A DNA stretch of 64,000 nucleotides. It comes from CAZQCI01 sp964592255 (lineage in GTDB: Bacteria > UBA10199 > SBBF01). The notes beneath the pieces are model-generated. The model saw nothing but the letters and a program-made list of their open reading frames with translations. It had not been told where the DNA came from and did not search any database. The stretch lies in assembly GCA_964592255.1 (NCBI GenBank), contig CAZQCI010000001.1, positions 1 to 64,000 of the forward strand. Direction: 5' to 3'. Positions 8,881 to 18,377 of this stretch are shown here, in pieces; the stretch's first letter is position 1, and each line of letters starts with the position of its first letter. Position numbers and translations under genes: made by a program.

Positions 8881-9405
8881 GTGCTATCCTCCTTCGAATA
8901 TAAAATTTTGAAACTCATCGGCCTTCTTCTCCTTATTGGTCTTGGCGGTGCCGCTCTTTTTATTAACCAAATTGGCAACAACATTGGTTATGCTCCTGAA
9001 CAACCTTTAGGCTTTAGCCATAAAATCCATGCTGGGGATAATAAAATTCCTTGTATGTATTGTCACTCCAATGTGGATCAATCACGCCATGCCACAGTAC
9101 CCGGCTTAAGCGTTTGTATGAATTGCCACACCGCCGTTAAGACCGAAAGCCCTCTCATCAAACAGCTTCAAGAGCACTATAAGAATAACGAAGCGCTTGA
9201 ATGGACCAAGGTGCATGATGTGGCCGACTTTGTCTTCTTTAATCATAAACGACATATCGCCCGTGGAGTGGCTTGCGAAACCTGCCATGGAGATGTGGCT
9301 TCTGAAAGTCGTGTCGAGCAGAAAAAGAGTCTCGATATGGGATTTTGCATTAAATGTCATCGGGCCAATAAGGCGCCGACAGATTGTTATACTTGTCACA
9401 ACTAA
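8881..9405 (+). CDS. actA: Alternative complex III subunit ActA, pentaheme cytochrome c
   Basis: 174 residues from a GTG start with AAGGGA upstream. One N-terminal membrane helix (about 9-30) anchors a periplasmic domain with five CXXCH sites beginning at C58, C79, C132, C156 and C169. This is the heme relay of alternative complex III, the bc1-independent quinol to cytochrome c or oxidase system. It is the first gene of a long co-directional operon with actBCDEF and cox genes behind it. Five hemes and one helix match the known ActA layout. Confidence 0.94.
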   Translation: MLSSFEYKILKLIGLLLLIGLGGAALFINQIGNNIGYAPEQPLGFSHKIHAGDNKIPCMYCHSNVDQSRHATVPGLSVCMNCHTAVKTESPLIKQLQEHYKNNEALEWTKVHDVADFVFFNHKRHIARGVACETCHGDVASESRVEQKKSLDMGFCIKCHRANKAPTDCYTCHN

Positions 9406-9418
9406 TTGATTGAACGTT

Positions 9419-12400
9419 ATGGGACAAAATAAGAAATATTGGGGAAGTTTAGAAGAACTCCACGAAACACCGGAATTCCTTGAAAACCAAGGGAAGGAAT
9501 TCTTAACGCCCCCTCCGGAGCAATCGATTACCAGCATGGAACGGCGATCCTTTCTTAAAGTCATGGGGGCAGGCTTGCTCATGGCCTCGCTGCAAGGGTG
9601 TCGCAAACCGGTCGAAAAAATTATTCCTTACGTCAACCGGCCTGAAGAAATTATTCCCGGAGTCGCTAATTGGTATGCCTCCACATGTTCAGAATGTTCC
9701 GCAAGCTGCGGTTTAGTAGTAAAAACCCGTGAAGGGCGCCCTCTTAAAGTGGAAGGAAATAAGATCCATCCTTTAAGTCAAGGAGGCCTTTGTGCTCAAG
9801 GACAAGCCTCTGTTATTGGGTTGTACGATCCCCATCGTTTGAAAGGTCCTGTTAAAGTTAGTCAAGGCCAAACCACTGATGTTTCTTGGACAGAAGCCGA
9901 TAATCAAGTAAAGGCATCGCTAGATAAAGCAAAGACTGGCGGCCAAGTAGCCATTCTCTCGGGTGTAGTTACAAGCCCTAGTACAACAAAGCTGATTAAG
10001 GATTTTTTGGCGAATTATCCAGGTGGGCGCCATGTGGCCTATGATGGAGCTGTTCCTGAAGAAATTGCTTTAGGACAAGAGTTAGCTTACGGACAAAAAA
10101 TAACTCCTCACTATCGTCTCGATAAGGCCGATGTGGTTGTGTCGTTTGGTGCCGACTTCCTCGGCACTTACCTTTCTCCTGTTGAGTTTTCAAAAAACTT
10201 CTCTGCTGGACGTCGTGCCGATAACGGCAGAATGTCACGCCTGATCTGCATTGAACCCGCACTAACCCTCACAGGAAGCAATGCTGATGAATATTTTCCT
10301 GTAGCCCCTGGGGACGAATTAAAAATAGCACTGGCTTTAGCCAATGACATTATCGTCCGCAATAAAATTGGATCGGCAGGAAGTGCCGAGGCTGCTTCGT
10401 TAATATCTAGCTATACTATTGAAAAAGTTGCGGATGAAACAGGTATTTCTGTTGAGTCTTTAAAAAAGATTTCGGCCCTCCTCATACAATCTCGTGGCAA
10501 AGGACTCGTATTGGGAGGTCCTATCAAAGGGAAAAACGCCCTTGCCCTTCAAGTAGTCACTAACTTACTCAATTCGGCTCTTGAAAACGACGGGGCTACC
10601 ATTGACTACAGCCGTCCTTCCCATCAGGCTGATAGTTCTTTTAGTGATTTAGCCACTTTAGTGGAAGATATGAAAGCCGGTAAAATTTCCACATTACTCA
10701 TTTATAAAACAAACCCGGTTTATTCTCTTCCCGCTTCATTAAAATTTACAGAAGCCTTAAGTCATGTGTCGATGGTCATCAGTTTTGCTGACCGCGTAGA
10801 TGAAACAGGATTGCTTGCTCATATTCTTTGTCCAGATTCTCATGCTATGGAATCTTGGAACGATGCCTCTCCTCAGTCAGGAGTTTACAGCTTGTTTCAA
10901 CCCACAATACGTCCATTGTATCAAACTCGTGCCTTTCAAGAGTCTTTATTGCTGTGGATGGGTTCAACCACAAGCTGGCATGACACTATTCAAAATTATT
11001 GGAAGCAATTTATTTATCCCACATCTTCGGGAGTCACCTTTGACGCATTCTGGTTAGATCTTCTTCAAAATGGTGTTTACACAACACCCGCTAATGGGAA
11101 CACAGGCGGACGCACTTTCAAAGCAAGCGCCTTAAAAACACTACCATCAACTTTAAAAACAGCAGATTTATCTTTTTCACTTTATCCTTCAGTTAAGCTC
11201 GGTGATGGCTCACAGGCAAATAACGCGTATTTGCAAGAGTTGCCTGACCCTCTTTCTAAAATTACATGGGATAACTATCTTGCCATTTCTCAAAGTGTCG
11301 CTGAAAAATATTCTCTTAGCGAAGGAGATTTTGTCCTCGTACAAACTGAAACAACGACATCTGAGCTACCCGTTCATATTCAACCAAAAATGAATGGGCA
11401 TTCCATTATGGCTGCCATTGGTTATGGCAGAACATCTGCAGGACCTGTAGGTAATAATATTGGTGTAAACGTTTATCCGTTCCAAAAAATAGAAAATAAT
11501 TTTGTGGAATGGAGTTTGCCAGTGACTTCTTTTTCAAAAACAGGATCCCGCGCTATCTTTTCGACAACTCAAGGCCATCAAAGCATGGAAGGCCGATCCA
11601 TTGTTCAGGAAGCTACTTTTGAAGAGTTTAAAAAAGATCCTCATGCTGGGGCCGAACATACAGAACCCAACCCTACCCTTTGGCCGCTTCATGAGTATAA
11701 AGGTTACCGCTGGGGTATGGCCATCGATCTCAACGCCTGCACGGGTTGCAGTGGTTGCGTCATAGGCTGCCAAACGGAAAATAATATCCCGGTTGTTGGT
11801 AAAGACCAAGTTTTTATGGGGCGTTTCATGCATTGGTTGCGCATTGATCGTTATTTTGAAGGCGTTGACAGCACCAATCCCAATGTCGTCTACCAACCCA
11901 TGCTTTGTCAGCAATGTGAAAACGCTCCTTGCGAAACGGTATGCCCTGTTTTAGCCACCATGCACAATGAGGAAGGGCTAAATGTTCAGGCTTATAACCG
12001 CTGTGTTGGAACACGCTATTGTGCCAACAACTGCCCCTACAAAGTACGTCGTTTTAACTTTTTAGATTTTTGGAAAGATTTAACACCTCCTGAAAACTTG
12101 CGCTTAAATCCAGATATCTCTACTCGTAGCCGCGGGGTGATGGAGAAATGTAATTTCTGCATGCAACGTATTCGTGAAGGAAAAGATCGTGCTAAAGATT
12201 ATGGTCGCTCTGTATTGGATGGAGAAATCAAAACAGCTTGCCAACAGAGCTGCCCCACTGATGCGATTGTATTCGGTAATATCAATGATCCGGATAGCCT
12301 AGTATCTAAATTGAAGAAATCTCCTCGGGGCTATCATGTTTTGGAAGAACTTAATGTCAAACCTCAGGTGACTTATTTAAGGAAGCTGAGGAATACGTAA
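9419..12400 (+). CDS. actB: Alternative complex III subunit ActB (molybdopterin-like plus Fe-S domains)
   Basis: 993 residues from the ATG at 9419; a TTG at 9410 would add three. A twin-arginine motif (R42-R43, RRSFLKVMG) precedes a lipobox-like SLQGC (C61). The large first domain resembles molybdopterin oxidoreductases. The C-terminal domain (from about 760) has four cysteine sets for iron-sulfur clusters, among them CTGCSGC, CQQCENAPC and CANNC. In the family this fused, catalytically silent subunit conducts electrons towards ActA and ActE. Unusually for what I know of solved complexes, a full C-x2-C-x3-C-x27-C motif (C90, C93, C97, C125) is kept at the start of the first domain. Confidence 0.94.
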   Translation: MGQNKKYWGSLEELHETPEFLENQGKEFLTPPPEQSITSMERRSFLKVMGAGLLMASLQGCRKPVEKIIPYVNRPEEIIPGVANWYASTCSECSASCGLVVKTREGRPLKVEGNKIHPLSQGGLCAQGQASVIGLYDPHRLKGPVKVSQGQTTDVSWTEADNQVKASLDKAKTGGQVAILSGVVTSPSTTKLIKDFLANYPGGRHVAYDGAVPEEIALGQELAYGQKITPHYRLDKADVVVSFGADFLGTYLSPVEFSKNFSAGRRADNGRMSRLICIEPALTLTGSNADEYFPVAPGDELKIALALANDIIVRNKIGSAGSAEAASLISSYTIEKVADETGISVESLKKISALLIQSRGKGLVLGGPIKGKNALALQVVTNLLNSALENDGATIDYSRPSHQADSSFSDLATLVEDMKAGKISTLLIYKTNPVYSLPASLKFTEALSHVSMVISFADRVDETGLLAHILCPDSHAMESWNDASPQSGVYSLFQPTIRPLYQTRAFQESLLLWMGSTTSWHDTIQNYWKQFIYPTSSGVTFDAFWLDLLQNGVYTTPANGNTGGRTFKASALKTLPSTLKTADLSFSLYPSVKLGDGSQANNAYLQELPDPLSKITWDNYLAISQSVAEKYSLSEGDFVLVQTETTTSELPVHIQPKMNGHSIMAAIGYGRTSAGPVGNNIGVNVYPFQKIENNFVEWSLPVTSFSKTGSRAIFSTTQGHQSMEGRSIVQEATFEEFKKDPHAGAEHTEPNPTLWPLHEYKGYRWGMAIDLNACTGCSGCVIGCQTENNIPVVGKDQVFMGRFMHWLRIDRYFEGVDSTNPNVVYQPMLCQQCENAPCETVCPVLATMHNEEGLNVQAYNRCVGTRYCANNCPYKVRRFNFLDFWKDLTPPENLRLNPDISTRSRGVMEKCNFCMQRIREGKDRAKDYGRSVLDGEIKTACQQSCPTDAIVFGNINDPDSLVSKLKKSPRGYHVLEELNVKPQVTYLRKLRNT

Positions 12401-12412
12401 AATTAACAAGGC

Positions 12413-12487
12413 TCTATTCCCGTCCGCCTAGCTTGCGGAGGAATCCAGCCTTCAAAATTACTGGATCCCCGCCTATGCGGGGATGAC
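12413..12487. repeat. REP-like element between actB and actC
   Basis: Two facing half-elements: ATTCCCGTCCGC...GCGGAGGAATCCAG and CTGGATCCCCGC...GCGGGGATGAC. Each half can form its own short hairpin (TCCGC/GCGGA and CCCCGC/GCGGGG). It fills almost the whole 95-base gap between two genes of one complex, ending 8 bases before the actC ATG, where it displaces any obvious Shine-Dalgarno. It resembles the elements near 99, 16957, 21373 and 44892. Confidence 0.75.
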
Positions 12488-12495
12488 TAGATAAT

Positions 12496-13863
12496 ATGGA
12501 AATTCAAGGAAATACTCTCATTAAAGAGCCATTAGTCAATCCTGCACGGAATTATTCCGATGTAAATGAGGATGTATGCAGGCCATTGGAAACTTTTCCA
12601 ACCGTTAAATGGTATGCCGCTTTCACAATCGCCGCTATGATGGCCTTGCTTGGCGGTTATTGCCTTTTTCAACTAGTTACAAAAGGTATTGGAGTGACTG
12701 GTTTAAATAACCCTGTAGGCTGGGGAGCTTTCGACATCACTAATTTCGTATTCTGGATTGGTATTGGACATGCAGGAACTCTCATTTCAGCCATCCTGTT
12801 CTTGTTCCGTCAAAAGTGGAGAACCGCCATTAACCGTTCAGCGGAAGCAATGACTATTTTTGCCGTGATGACAGCTGGAATTTTTCCAGCCATCCATACC
12901 GGTCGTCCTTGGTATGATTTTTGGTTATTTCCCTACCCCAACCAACGTCAATTGTGGGTTAATTTCCGTTCCCCCTTAGTTTGGGACGTGTTTGCCGTAT
13001 CCACCTACTTCACCATTTCACTTTTATTTTGGTACACAGGTTTAGTACCTGATTTTGCTTCCGTACGTGACAGAGCTAAGAATAAAATCCGCAAATTGAT
13101 TTACACAATCCTTTCTCTCGGATGGCGTGGTGAAGCACGACATTGGAACCATTATGAAATGGTTTACATGTTACTTGCCGCCCTCAGTACACCTCTCGTG
13201 CTTTCAGTGCATAGCGTGGTCAGCTTTGACTTTGCTACTTCCGTTTTACCTGGCTGGCATACAACCATTTTCCCTCCTTACTTTGTGGCTGGAGCCATTT
13301 TTTCAGGTTTTGCCATGGTTGTAACGCTGTTGGTTATTGCTCGGGAAATTTTCAGTTTGAAGGATTACATTACCATTTACCACTTGGAAAACATGAACAA
13401 GATCATCCTGCTCACCGGGATGCTCGTAGGTTATGCCTACTTGATGGAGCTTTTCATTGCCTGGTATTCCGGCAACACTTTTGAACGGTTCACATTCTTA
13501 AATCGTGTATCCGGACCATTTGCTTGGGCCTACTGGATTATGATGAGCTGCAACGTCATTGTTCCTCAAATTTTTTGGATTAAAAAATTCCGTCGCTCCA
13601 TTCCGATCATGTTTGTCTGCTCTTTGCTGATTAATATCGGAATGTGGTTTGAACGCTTTACAATTATCGTTACATCGCTGCACCGTGACTTTTTACCAGC
13701 CAGCTGGAACCATTATATCCCCACTCGTTACGATTGGGGGATTACCGTAGGAAGTTTTGGAATGTTCTTGATGCTCTTTCTTCTTTTCTGCCGCGCTTTA
13801 CCGACCATCTGTATGTTTGAAGTAAAATCGGTCATTAAGCCCGCAGGGGAAACGCATCATTAA
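12496..13863 (+). CDS. actC: Alternative complex III subunit ActC (NrfD/PsrC family)
   Basis: 455 residues with about ten transmembrane helices; a polytopic NrfD-type subunit expected to hold the quinol site of the complex. Conserved features seen include a histidine-containing GHAGTLISA helix, [10 protein letters not shown] and the late segment [18 protein letters not shown], all typical of ActC. It follows actB after a REP-like element and precedes actD by 7 bases. Length and topology agree with the family. Confidence 0.94.
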   Translation: MEIQGNTLIKEPLVNPARNYSDVNEDVCRPLETFPTVKWYAAFTIAAMMALLGGYCLFQLVTKGIGVTGLNNPVGWGAFDITNFVFWIGIGHAGTLISAILFLFRQKWRTAINRSAEAMTIFAVMTAGIFPAIHTGRPWYDFWLFPYPNQRQLWVNFRSPLVWDVFAVSTYFTISLLFWYTGLVPDFASVRDRAKNKIRKLIYTILSLGWRGEARHWNHYEMVYMLLAALSTPLVLSVHSVVSFDFATSVLPGWHTTIFPPYFVAGAIFSGFAMVVTLLVIAREIFSLKDYITIYHLENMNKIILLTGMLVGYAYLMELFIAWYSGNTFERFTFLNRVSGPFAWAYWIMMSCNVIVPQIFWIKKFRRSIPIMFVCSLLINIGMWFERFTIIVTSLHRDFLPASWNHYIPTRYDWGITVGSFGMFLMLFLLFCRALPTICMFEVKSVIKPAGETHH

Positions 13864-13870
13864 TTGATCT

Positions 13871-14401
13871 ATGTCATCGAATAAAAAACAAACTGGATTA
13901 TTGGCTTTATTTGAAGGACAAGCTGATTTTTTAGGAGCTATCAAAAAAATTCGCGGGCGTCTTTCCATTAAAAAGCTGGAAGCTTTTAGCCCATTCCCTG
14001 TCCATGGAATTGAACAAGCCTTAGGTTTAAAGCGCTCGTGGATTCCTTATGCTACATTAGTCTTGGCTCTCAGTGGTTTTGGTTTAGGCTTCTTGCTTCA
14101 AGCGTGGACATCCGCTTATTCCTGGCCTTTAAACGTCGGTGGCAAACCTTTCATTTCTTGGCCTGCTTTTATTCCAGTGAGTTTTGAGACCATGATTCTC
14201 ATGGGTGGTGTTTCAACTACATTAATTCTTTATATTGCTTGTAATTTACCCAATTACCGTAAACCTGTTTTAGACACACGTCTTACAAATAACCTGTTTG
14301 GTTTGTATATAGATAAAAGTGATGAAAATTTTAACGAAGCTAAAGTAACCGAAATTTTAAAAGAAACCCATGTTTTGGAAATTAAACAGATTGAAAACTA
14401 A
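13871..14401 (+). CDS. actD: Alternative complex III subunit ActD (DUF3341)
   Basis: 176 residues: a soluble N-terminal part (LALFEGQADFLGAIKKIR) and two membrane helices (about 57-77 and 95-120), the DUF3341 layout of ActD. The phrase FSPFPVHGIEQALG and the segment GGKPFISWPAFIPVSFE are characteristic. It is a structural subunit without cofactors. Gene order actC-actD-actE is standard, and it ends 4 bases before the preferred actE start. Confidence 0.92.
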   Translation: MSSNKKQTGLLALFEGQADFLGAIKKIRGRLSIKKLEAFSPFPVHGIEQALGLKRSWIPYATLVLALSGFGLGFLLQAWTSAYSWPLNVGGKPFISWPAFIPVSFETMILMGGVSTTLILYIACNLPNYRKPVLDTRLTNNLFGLYIDKSDENFNEAKVTEILKETHVLEIKQIEN

Positions 14402-14405
14402 ACCG

Positions 14406-14975
14406 ATGAAAAGCTTATTTAAAAATTCCCTGTATGTAATCCTTACTTTAGGATTTTTTTCGGCTTGTAGCGATCCAACCAAAACATCATTGGAATTTAT
14501 GCCAAATATGGTTGATTCGCCCGCTGTTAAAGCGCACGAAGAACCAATGCGACTACCACCTGTCGGAACTGTTCCTCAGGGATTTACACCCTACCCTTAT
14601 TCTAAAGAGCAATTGGAATTAGCAGGGGCGCAGTTAAAAAACTCTCTTCCTATAACTCGTGAAGTCTTAAAAAGAGGTCAAACTGAATACAATACTTTCT
14701 GTGCCGTCTGCCATGGACCTGTAGGTAAAGGAAATGGTTTCATCGTTCCTAAATTTCCTATCCCGCCTAATTTAAACTCAGAAAAAATACGTAATTGGCC
14801 GGATGGCAATATTTTTCATTACATCACACAAGGTGGCCCTAGCTTAATGCCCTCTTATGCTTCGCAAATACGCCCTGAAGATCGCTGGGCCATCATTCAC
14901 TACGTAAGAGCTATTCAACGCTCTACCAATCCCACGGAAGAAGACTTAAAAATTTGGGAGGAAAAAACAAAATAG
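14406..14975 (+). CDS. actE: Alternative complex III subunit ActE, monoheme cytochrome c lipoprotein
   Basis: 189 residues from the ATG at 14406. An upstream in-frame ATG at 14370 lies inside actD and would spoil the signal peptide, so it is rejected. The lipobox is FFSAC (C21). A segment with MPNMVDSPA, typical of ActE, is followed by the heme site C99-x2-C102-H103 and probable ligand methionine in SLMPSYA. It is the electron-exit cytochrome of the complex. It abuts actF with no gap. Confidence 0.93.
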   Translation: MKSLFKNSLYVILTLGFFSACSDPTKTSLEFMPNMVDSPAVKAHEEPMRLPPVGTVPQGFTPYPYSKEQLELAGAQLKNSLPITREVLKRGQTEYNTFCAVCHGPVGKGNGFIVPKFPIPPNLNSEKIRNWPDGNIFHYITQGGPSLMPSYASQIRPEDRWAIIHYVRAIQRSTNPTEEDLKIWEEKTK

Positions 14976-16163
14976 ATGGAAACAAAACCGAAATACTATG
15001 CAGGTTTAGGTAATCTCAAAAAGCCGTTGATGGCTCTGGTGCTTTTGGGTGTTGTTGGCTTTTTTGTAACCCTCACCCAAAATGCTGAGCGTGCTTGGGC
15101 CAACTACCTCATGAATTATTTCTTTTGGATGAACATCGCCATGGCGGGCCTATTTTTTGCGGCCCTTCAACACATTACCGGAGCCTATTGGTCGGCTACC
15201 ATTCGCCGAGTTTCTGAATCTCTCTCGGCTTACATCCCTGTTTCTTTTGTTTTGTTTATTGGTCTTTTATTTGGTCTTCATCATCTTTACGAATGGACCC
15301 ACGCCGATGTCGTACAACATGACGAGTTACTTAAAATGAAATCAGGTTATCTGAACATCCCTTTCTTCATCGTTCGTCATGTTGGACTTTATTTGCTCTG
15401 CTTATTTTTAGGCCGTAAGATCGTCAATAATTCGCTGAGCCAAGACGAGCAAGCTAATGCTGCTCTTTCAGTTCAAAACACAAAACTATCTGCCCCTTTC
15501 CTGATGCTTTTTGCCGTATTGTATACCTTAGCCAGCGTTGACTTAATTATGTCCTTAGCTCCTCATTGGTTCAGCACTATGTTCGGTGTTTACTGCTGGG
15601 CAGGGTTATTTTTTAGTGGATTAGGAATGCTGGCCATTTGGGTTGTTGCTTTAAGAAACAACGGTGTGTTAGCCGATTTTGTTAATGAAGATCACTTGCA
15701 CGATTTAGGAAAATTCATGTTCGCTTTCTTGGTATTTTGGGGCTACGTGGGTTTCTCTCAATATATGCTCATCTGGTATGCCAATTTACCGGAAGAAACT
15801 CCTTACATGATTGCGCGCACTCAAGGCGCTTATAAAAACGTGGGCATCATTCTCATGTTAGTTAAGTTTGTCATTCCCCTCTTCTTGCTCATTTCTCGCC
15901 CGGCTAAAAGAAGCAAAAACTTTCTATTGTTCATGGGGTTCTGGTTTTTAGTGGCTCAATATGTTGATGTCTACTGGATGGTGATACCTGCTTTTTTCAA
16001 AGCTCCGATATTTGGTTGGAATGAAGTTGTTATGTTTATCGGATTTGGCGCCCTTTACTTCTTAAGCGTGGGACGTTTTCTGGAAAAAGTATCTCCTGTG
16101 GCCATCAACGATCCTTGGCTACCGGCCGCTTTACATCACCATAATACGCCTAATGGTTATTAG
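14976..16163 (+). CDS. actF: Alternative complex III subunit ActF
   Basis: 395 residues, about ten membrane helices, the second large polytopic subunit (related to but distinct from ActC). The ATG follows the actE stop directly. Characteristic stretches include LHHLYEWTH, LAPHWFSTMFGVY and the proton-pathway-like ISRPAKRS segment. In the known complex ActF packs beside ActC and is thought to take part in proton movement. Members contain no bound cofactor. Confidence 0.92.
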   Translation: METKPKYYAGLGNLKKPLMALVLLGVVGFFVTLTQNAERAWANYLMNYFFWMNIAMAGLFFAALQHITGAYWSATIRRVSESLSAYIPVSFVLFIGLLFGLHHLYEWTHADVVQHDELLKMKSGYLNIPFFIVRHVGLYLLCLFLGRKIVNNSLSQDEQANAALSVQNTKLSAPFLMLFAVLYTLASVDLIMSLAPHWFSTMFGVYCWAGLFFSGLGMLAIWVVALRNNGVLADFVNEDHLHDLGKFMFAFLVFWGYVGFSQYMLIWYANLPEETPYMIARTQGAYKNVGIILMLVKFVIPLFLLISRPAKRSKNFLLFMGFWFLVAQYVDVYWMVIPAFFKAPIFGWNEVVMFIGFGALYFLSVGRFLEKVSPVAINDPWLPAALHHHNTPNGY

Positions 16164-16198
16164 CCAAGAGCCAGTAACCACAAGGTTATGTGGGTGAT

Positions 16199-16969
16199 AT
16201 GAAACCTTTACGATTTTTCTTTTTTGTTTTTTTAGCTGTATCGATCTTTTACAAATTGGACGCTATGGCTCAACTATCCTTAAATCCTAAGGATATTGGT
16301 ATTACAGGTCAGGTCGGCCAACAAATAGGGCTAAAAGAAGTTTTTCACAATGAATCGGGAAATGATGTTGAGCTAAGCCATTTCTTCAACCAAGGGCGCC
16401 CGGTCATTTTATCTTTGGTTTATTATGAATGCCCTAGCTTTTGTACCACCATGCTCAACAACTTAGTTGAGGGGCTTAATGGTCTTAACTGGGAAGCGGG
16501 TCGACAGTTTAACGTTCTTGTGGTCAGCATCGACCCTCATGAAACAGCAAGCTTGGCGAAAGAAAAAAAAGCCGCGATTCTTTCCATATCGCGTAGCAAG
16601 AACGAAGCCGGATGGAATTTTTTAACCGGATCTACAGATAGCCTAAACCAGTTGGCCAAGGATATTGGGTTTGGTTATATTTTTGATGAAGCGACGAAAC
16701 AATATTTACATGCTCCGGGGATTTTTGTTCTTAGTCCTCAAGGAAAAATTAAACGGATTTTGTACGGAAGCACTTATTCTCCCCAAGATTTAAAAATGGC
16801 TTTAGGAGAAGCAGGAGTACCAACAAATTTTTTTGAAAAAATTAAAAGCATGTTGTTCGAGTATGATGTTTTGGAGCGGAAATATAAGGTAAATAAAGTT
16901 TATTTATTAAGTATATCAAGTGTTCTTTTGCTTGTATTGATTTTTTGCAGAAAACTGTCACTCCGGTAG
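16199..16969 (+). CDS. SCO1/SenC-type copper chaperone
   Basis: 256 residues from the ATG at 16199 (a GTG at 16190 is less likely). A signal or anchor segment at the N-terminus is followed by a thioredoxin-like domain with the copper-binding pair C78/C82 (YECPSFC) and H171 (YLHAPG), then a C-terminal membrane helix. SCO proteins deliver copper to the CuA centre of cytochrome oxidase subunit II, encoded about 1.4 kb downstream. The last few codons (SLR-stop) lie inside a REP-like element, which seems to provide the present stop codon. Confidence 0.92.
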   Translation: MKPLRFFFFVFLAVSIFYKLDAMAQLSLNPKDIGITGQVGQQIGLKEVFHNESGNDVELSHFFNQGRPVILSLVYYECPSFCTTMLNNLVEGLNGLNWEAGRQFNVLVVSIDPHETASLAKEKKAAILSISRSKNEAGWNFLTGSTDSLNQLAKDIGFGYIFDEATKQYLHAPGIFVLSPQGKIKRILYGSTYSPQDLKMALGEAGVPTNFFEKIKSMLFEYDVLERKYKVNKVYLLSISSVLLLVLIFCRKLSLR

Positions 16970-17030
16970 GTTAAATTCTTAAAAGCCGGAGTAAAGTGGA
17001 TCCCGGCTCAAAACTGCCGAGGTGATGATT
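16957..17030. repeat. Degenerate REP-like element after the SCO gene
   Basis: The sequence starts GTCACTCCGG, continues through GCCGGAGTAAAGTGGATCCCGGC and ends CTGCCGAGGTGATGA. The ends (GTCACTCCGG / CCGAGGTGATG) and the GGATCC block match the other REP-like elements, with several mismatches. It begins inside the SCO reading frame and ends about 30 bases before the next gene. Confidence 0.55.
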
Positions 17031-17060
17031 GTGTTATTATTGATGATGAGGAATAAATGA

Positions 17061-18236
17061 ATGCCAAAGTTTAGATACAATTTAGCAACTCTTTTAGTGT
17101 GCTCTTTCATCTTGGCTTTGAACCCTCTTGCCCATGCGGATGACTTGAACGAAATTTCACAACACATCAAGTCAACACCGGACGAAATTGCCAAAGGTAA
17201 AACGGTTTTCATGACCAATTGTATGAGTTGTCATGGCTCCGAAGGAAAAGGCGATGGACCTGCTTCAGCGGCTTTTAACCCAAAACCACGTAATTTTACA
17301 GCAGAGCCCTTCAAACAAGGTGGAAGCCCATCGGCTGTGTTTTATACCATTACCCATGGCTTAAATAGTATGCCTGGTTTTGCCTCACTCTCCGTGGCTG
17401 ACCGCTTGGCCGTTGTTCACTTTCTTCTTTCTCTTTCTCCGAGTAAAGCCAACGATACTCCCGAAAGCTTAGCTAAAATCGGTTTAGGTCCCGATTTTAA
17501 ACCATTAGCAGGATTTAAAGGTGACAATAAAACAGAGCTACCACTGGACTTTATCATCGAAAGAATGGCGCAAGATGGAGACGTAAATAAATTAGATTAC
17601 AAAAAAATTGTTGCCGATATGAAAGCGCAAAAGGAACAAGAAGCTAAACCTCAACAAGTTACAACAACAACCACACCCAATCTTGAAAAAGGAAAAGCAT
17701 TATTTGAATCTTGCAAAACTTGTCATGGGAACGCTGGGGAAGGTAGTTTTTTGGCCAAGGCCCCTCCTTTAGCGGGACAAAGTACAGACTATCTCATTAC
17801 CCAGTTACATCATTTTCAAAAAGGCATTCGTGGAGCCCACCCTAACGATGTCGATGGTCTGAGAATGCGCCCGATGTCTCGCGTGTTGCGTGATGAACAA
17901 GATGTCATTAATGTCGTCAACTACATTCATTCTCTCAAACCCACAGCCCCCATCAACACAATGCCTGCAGGCAATCCACAAAAAGGGCAAGCTGCCTTCT
18001 CAACATGTCTTGCTTGCCATGGACCAGATGCTAAAGGTGTCGCGGCTATGAAGGCTCCCTCACTTCGCTACTTGCCCGACTGGTATATAGCTCAACAAAT
18101 AAATAATTTTAAACAAGGTTATCGCGGCGTGGATACAAGAGATACCATGGGTGGTCAAATGCGGGGCATGTCTATGAGTGTCCCTAACCAACAGGCGGTT
18201 CAAGATATTGTTTCCTATATTCAAACTCTTAAATAG
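17061..18236 (+). CDS. Triheme cytochrome c
   Basis: 391 residues with a Sec signal peptide (cleavage near AHA-D). Three class I cytochrome c domains are in tandem, with heme sites C54-x2-C57-H58, C218-x2-C221-H222 and C316-x2-C319-H320, the last two separated by about 100 residues. A proline/lysine-rich linker lies between the first and second domains. Its place between the Act complex and cox genes suggests it bridges electrons between them. GAGGAA lies upstream of the ATG. Confidence 0.9.
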   Translation: MPKFRYNLATLLVCSFILALNPLAHADDLNEISQHIKSTPDEIAKGKTVFMTNCMSCHGSEGKGDGPASAAFNPKPRNFTAEPFKQGGSPSAVFYTITHGLNSMPGFASLSVADRLAVVHFLLSLSPSKANDTPESLAKIGLGPDFKPLAGFKGDNKTELPLDFIIERMAQDGDVNKLDYKKIVADMKAQKEQEAKPQQVTTTTTPNLEKGKALFESCKTCHGNAGEGSFLAKAPPLAGQSTDYLITQLHHFQKGIRGAHPNDVDGLRMRPMSRVLRDEQDVINVVNYIHSLKPTAPINTMPAGNPQKGQAAFSTCLACHGPDAKGVAAMKAPSLRYLPDWYIAQQINNFKQGYRGVDTRDTMGGQMRGMSMSVPNQQAVQDIVSYIQTLK

Positions 18237-18251
18237 GAGAAGTGGAGGAAT

Positions 18252-18362
18252 ATGCAACATTCTGAAGAAAACCATATTGAGTCTTTAACCAAAAATATCT
18301 TTCTCTTAACTTTAGGGAGCCTTGCCGCTTACGTTGCGGCGGTGATCTTGTTCGTCTTATAA
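18252..18362 (+). CDS. 36-residue single-helix membrane microprotein
   Basis: ATG at 18252, TAA at 18360-18362, 36 residues beginning MQHSEENHIESLTKN and followed by one hydrophobic helix of about 20 residues. AGGAG (18235-18239) and GGAGG (18243-18247) precede the start, and AAAGGAAG for coxB follows the stop by a few bases. The size, acidic N-terminal tail and single helix recall the small accessory subunits of cytochrome oxidases (CcoQ or bacterial subunit IV type), but I do not recognise a family. It fills the only space between the triheme cytochrome and coxB. Confidence 0.7.
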   Translation: MQHSEENHIESLTKNIFLLTLGSLAAYVAAVILFVL

Positions 18363-18377
18363 AGGAAGTCTATTTTT

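Noticed and set aside
9106..9606. Minus-strand reading frame of 166 codons
   Set aside because: It lies antisense to the actA/actB junction, where the plus strand encodes clear heme and Tat motifs.
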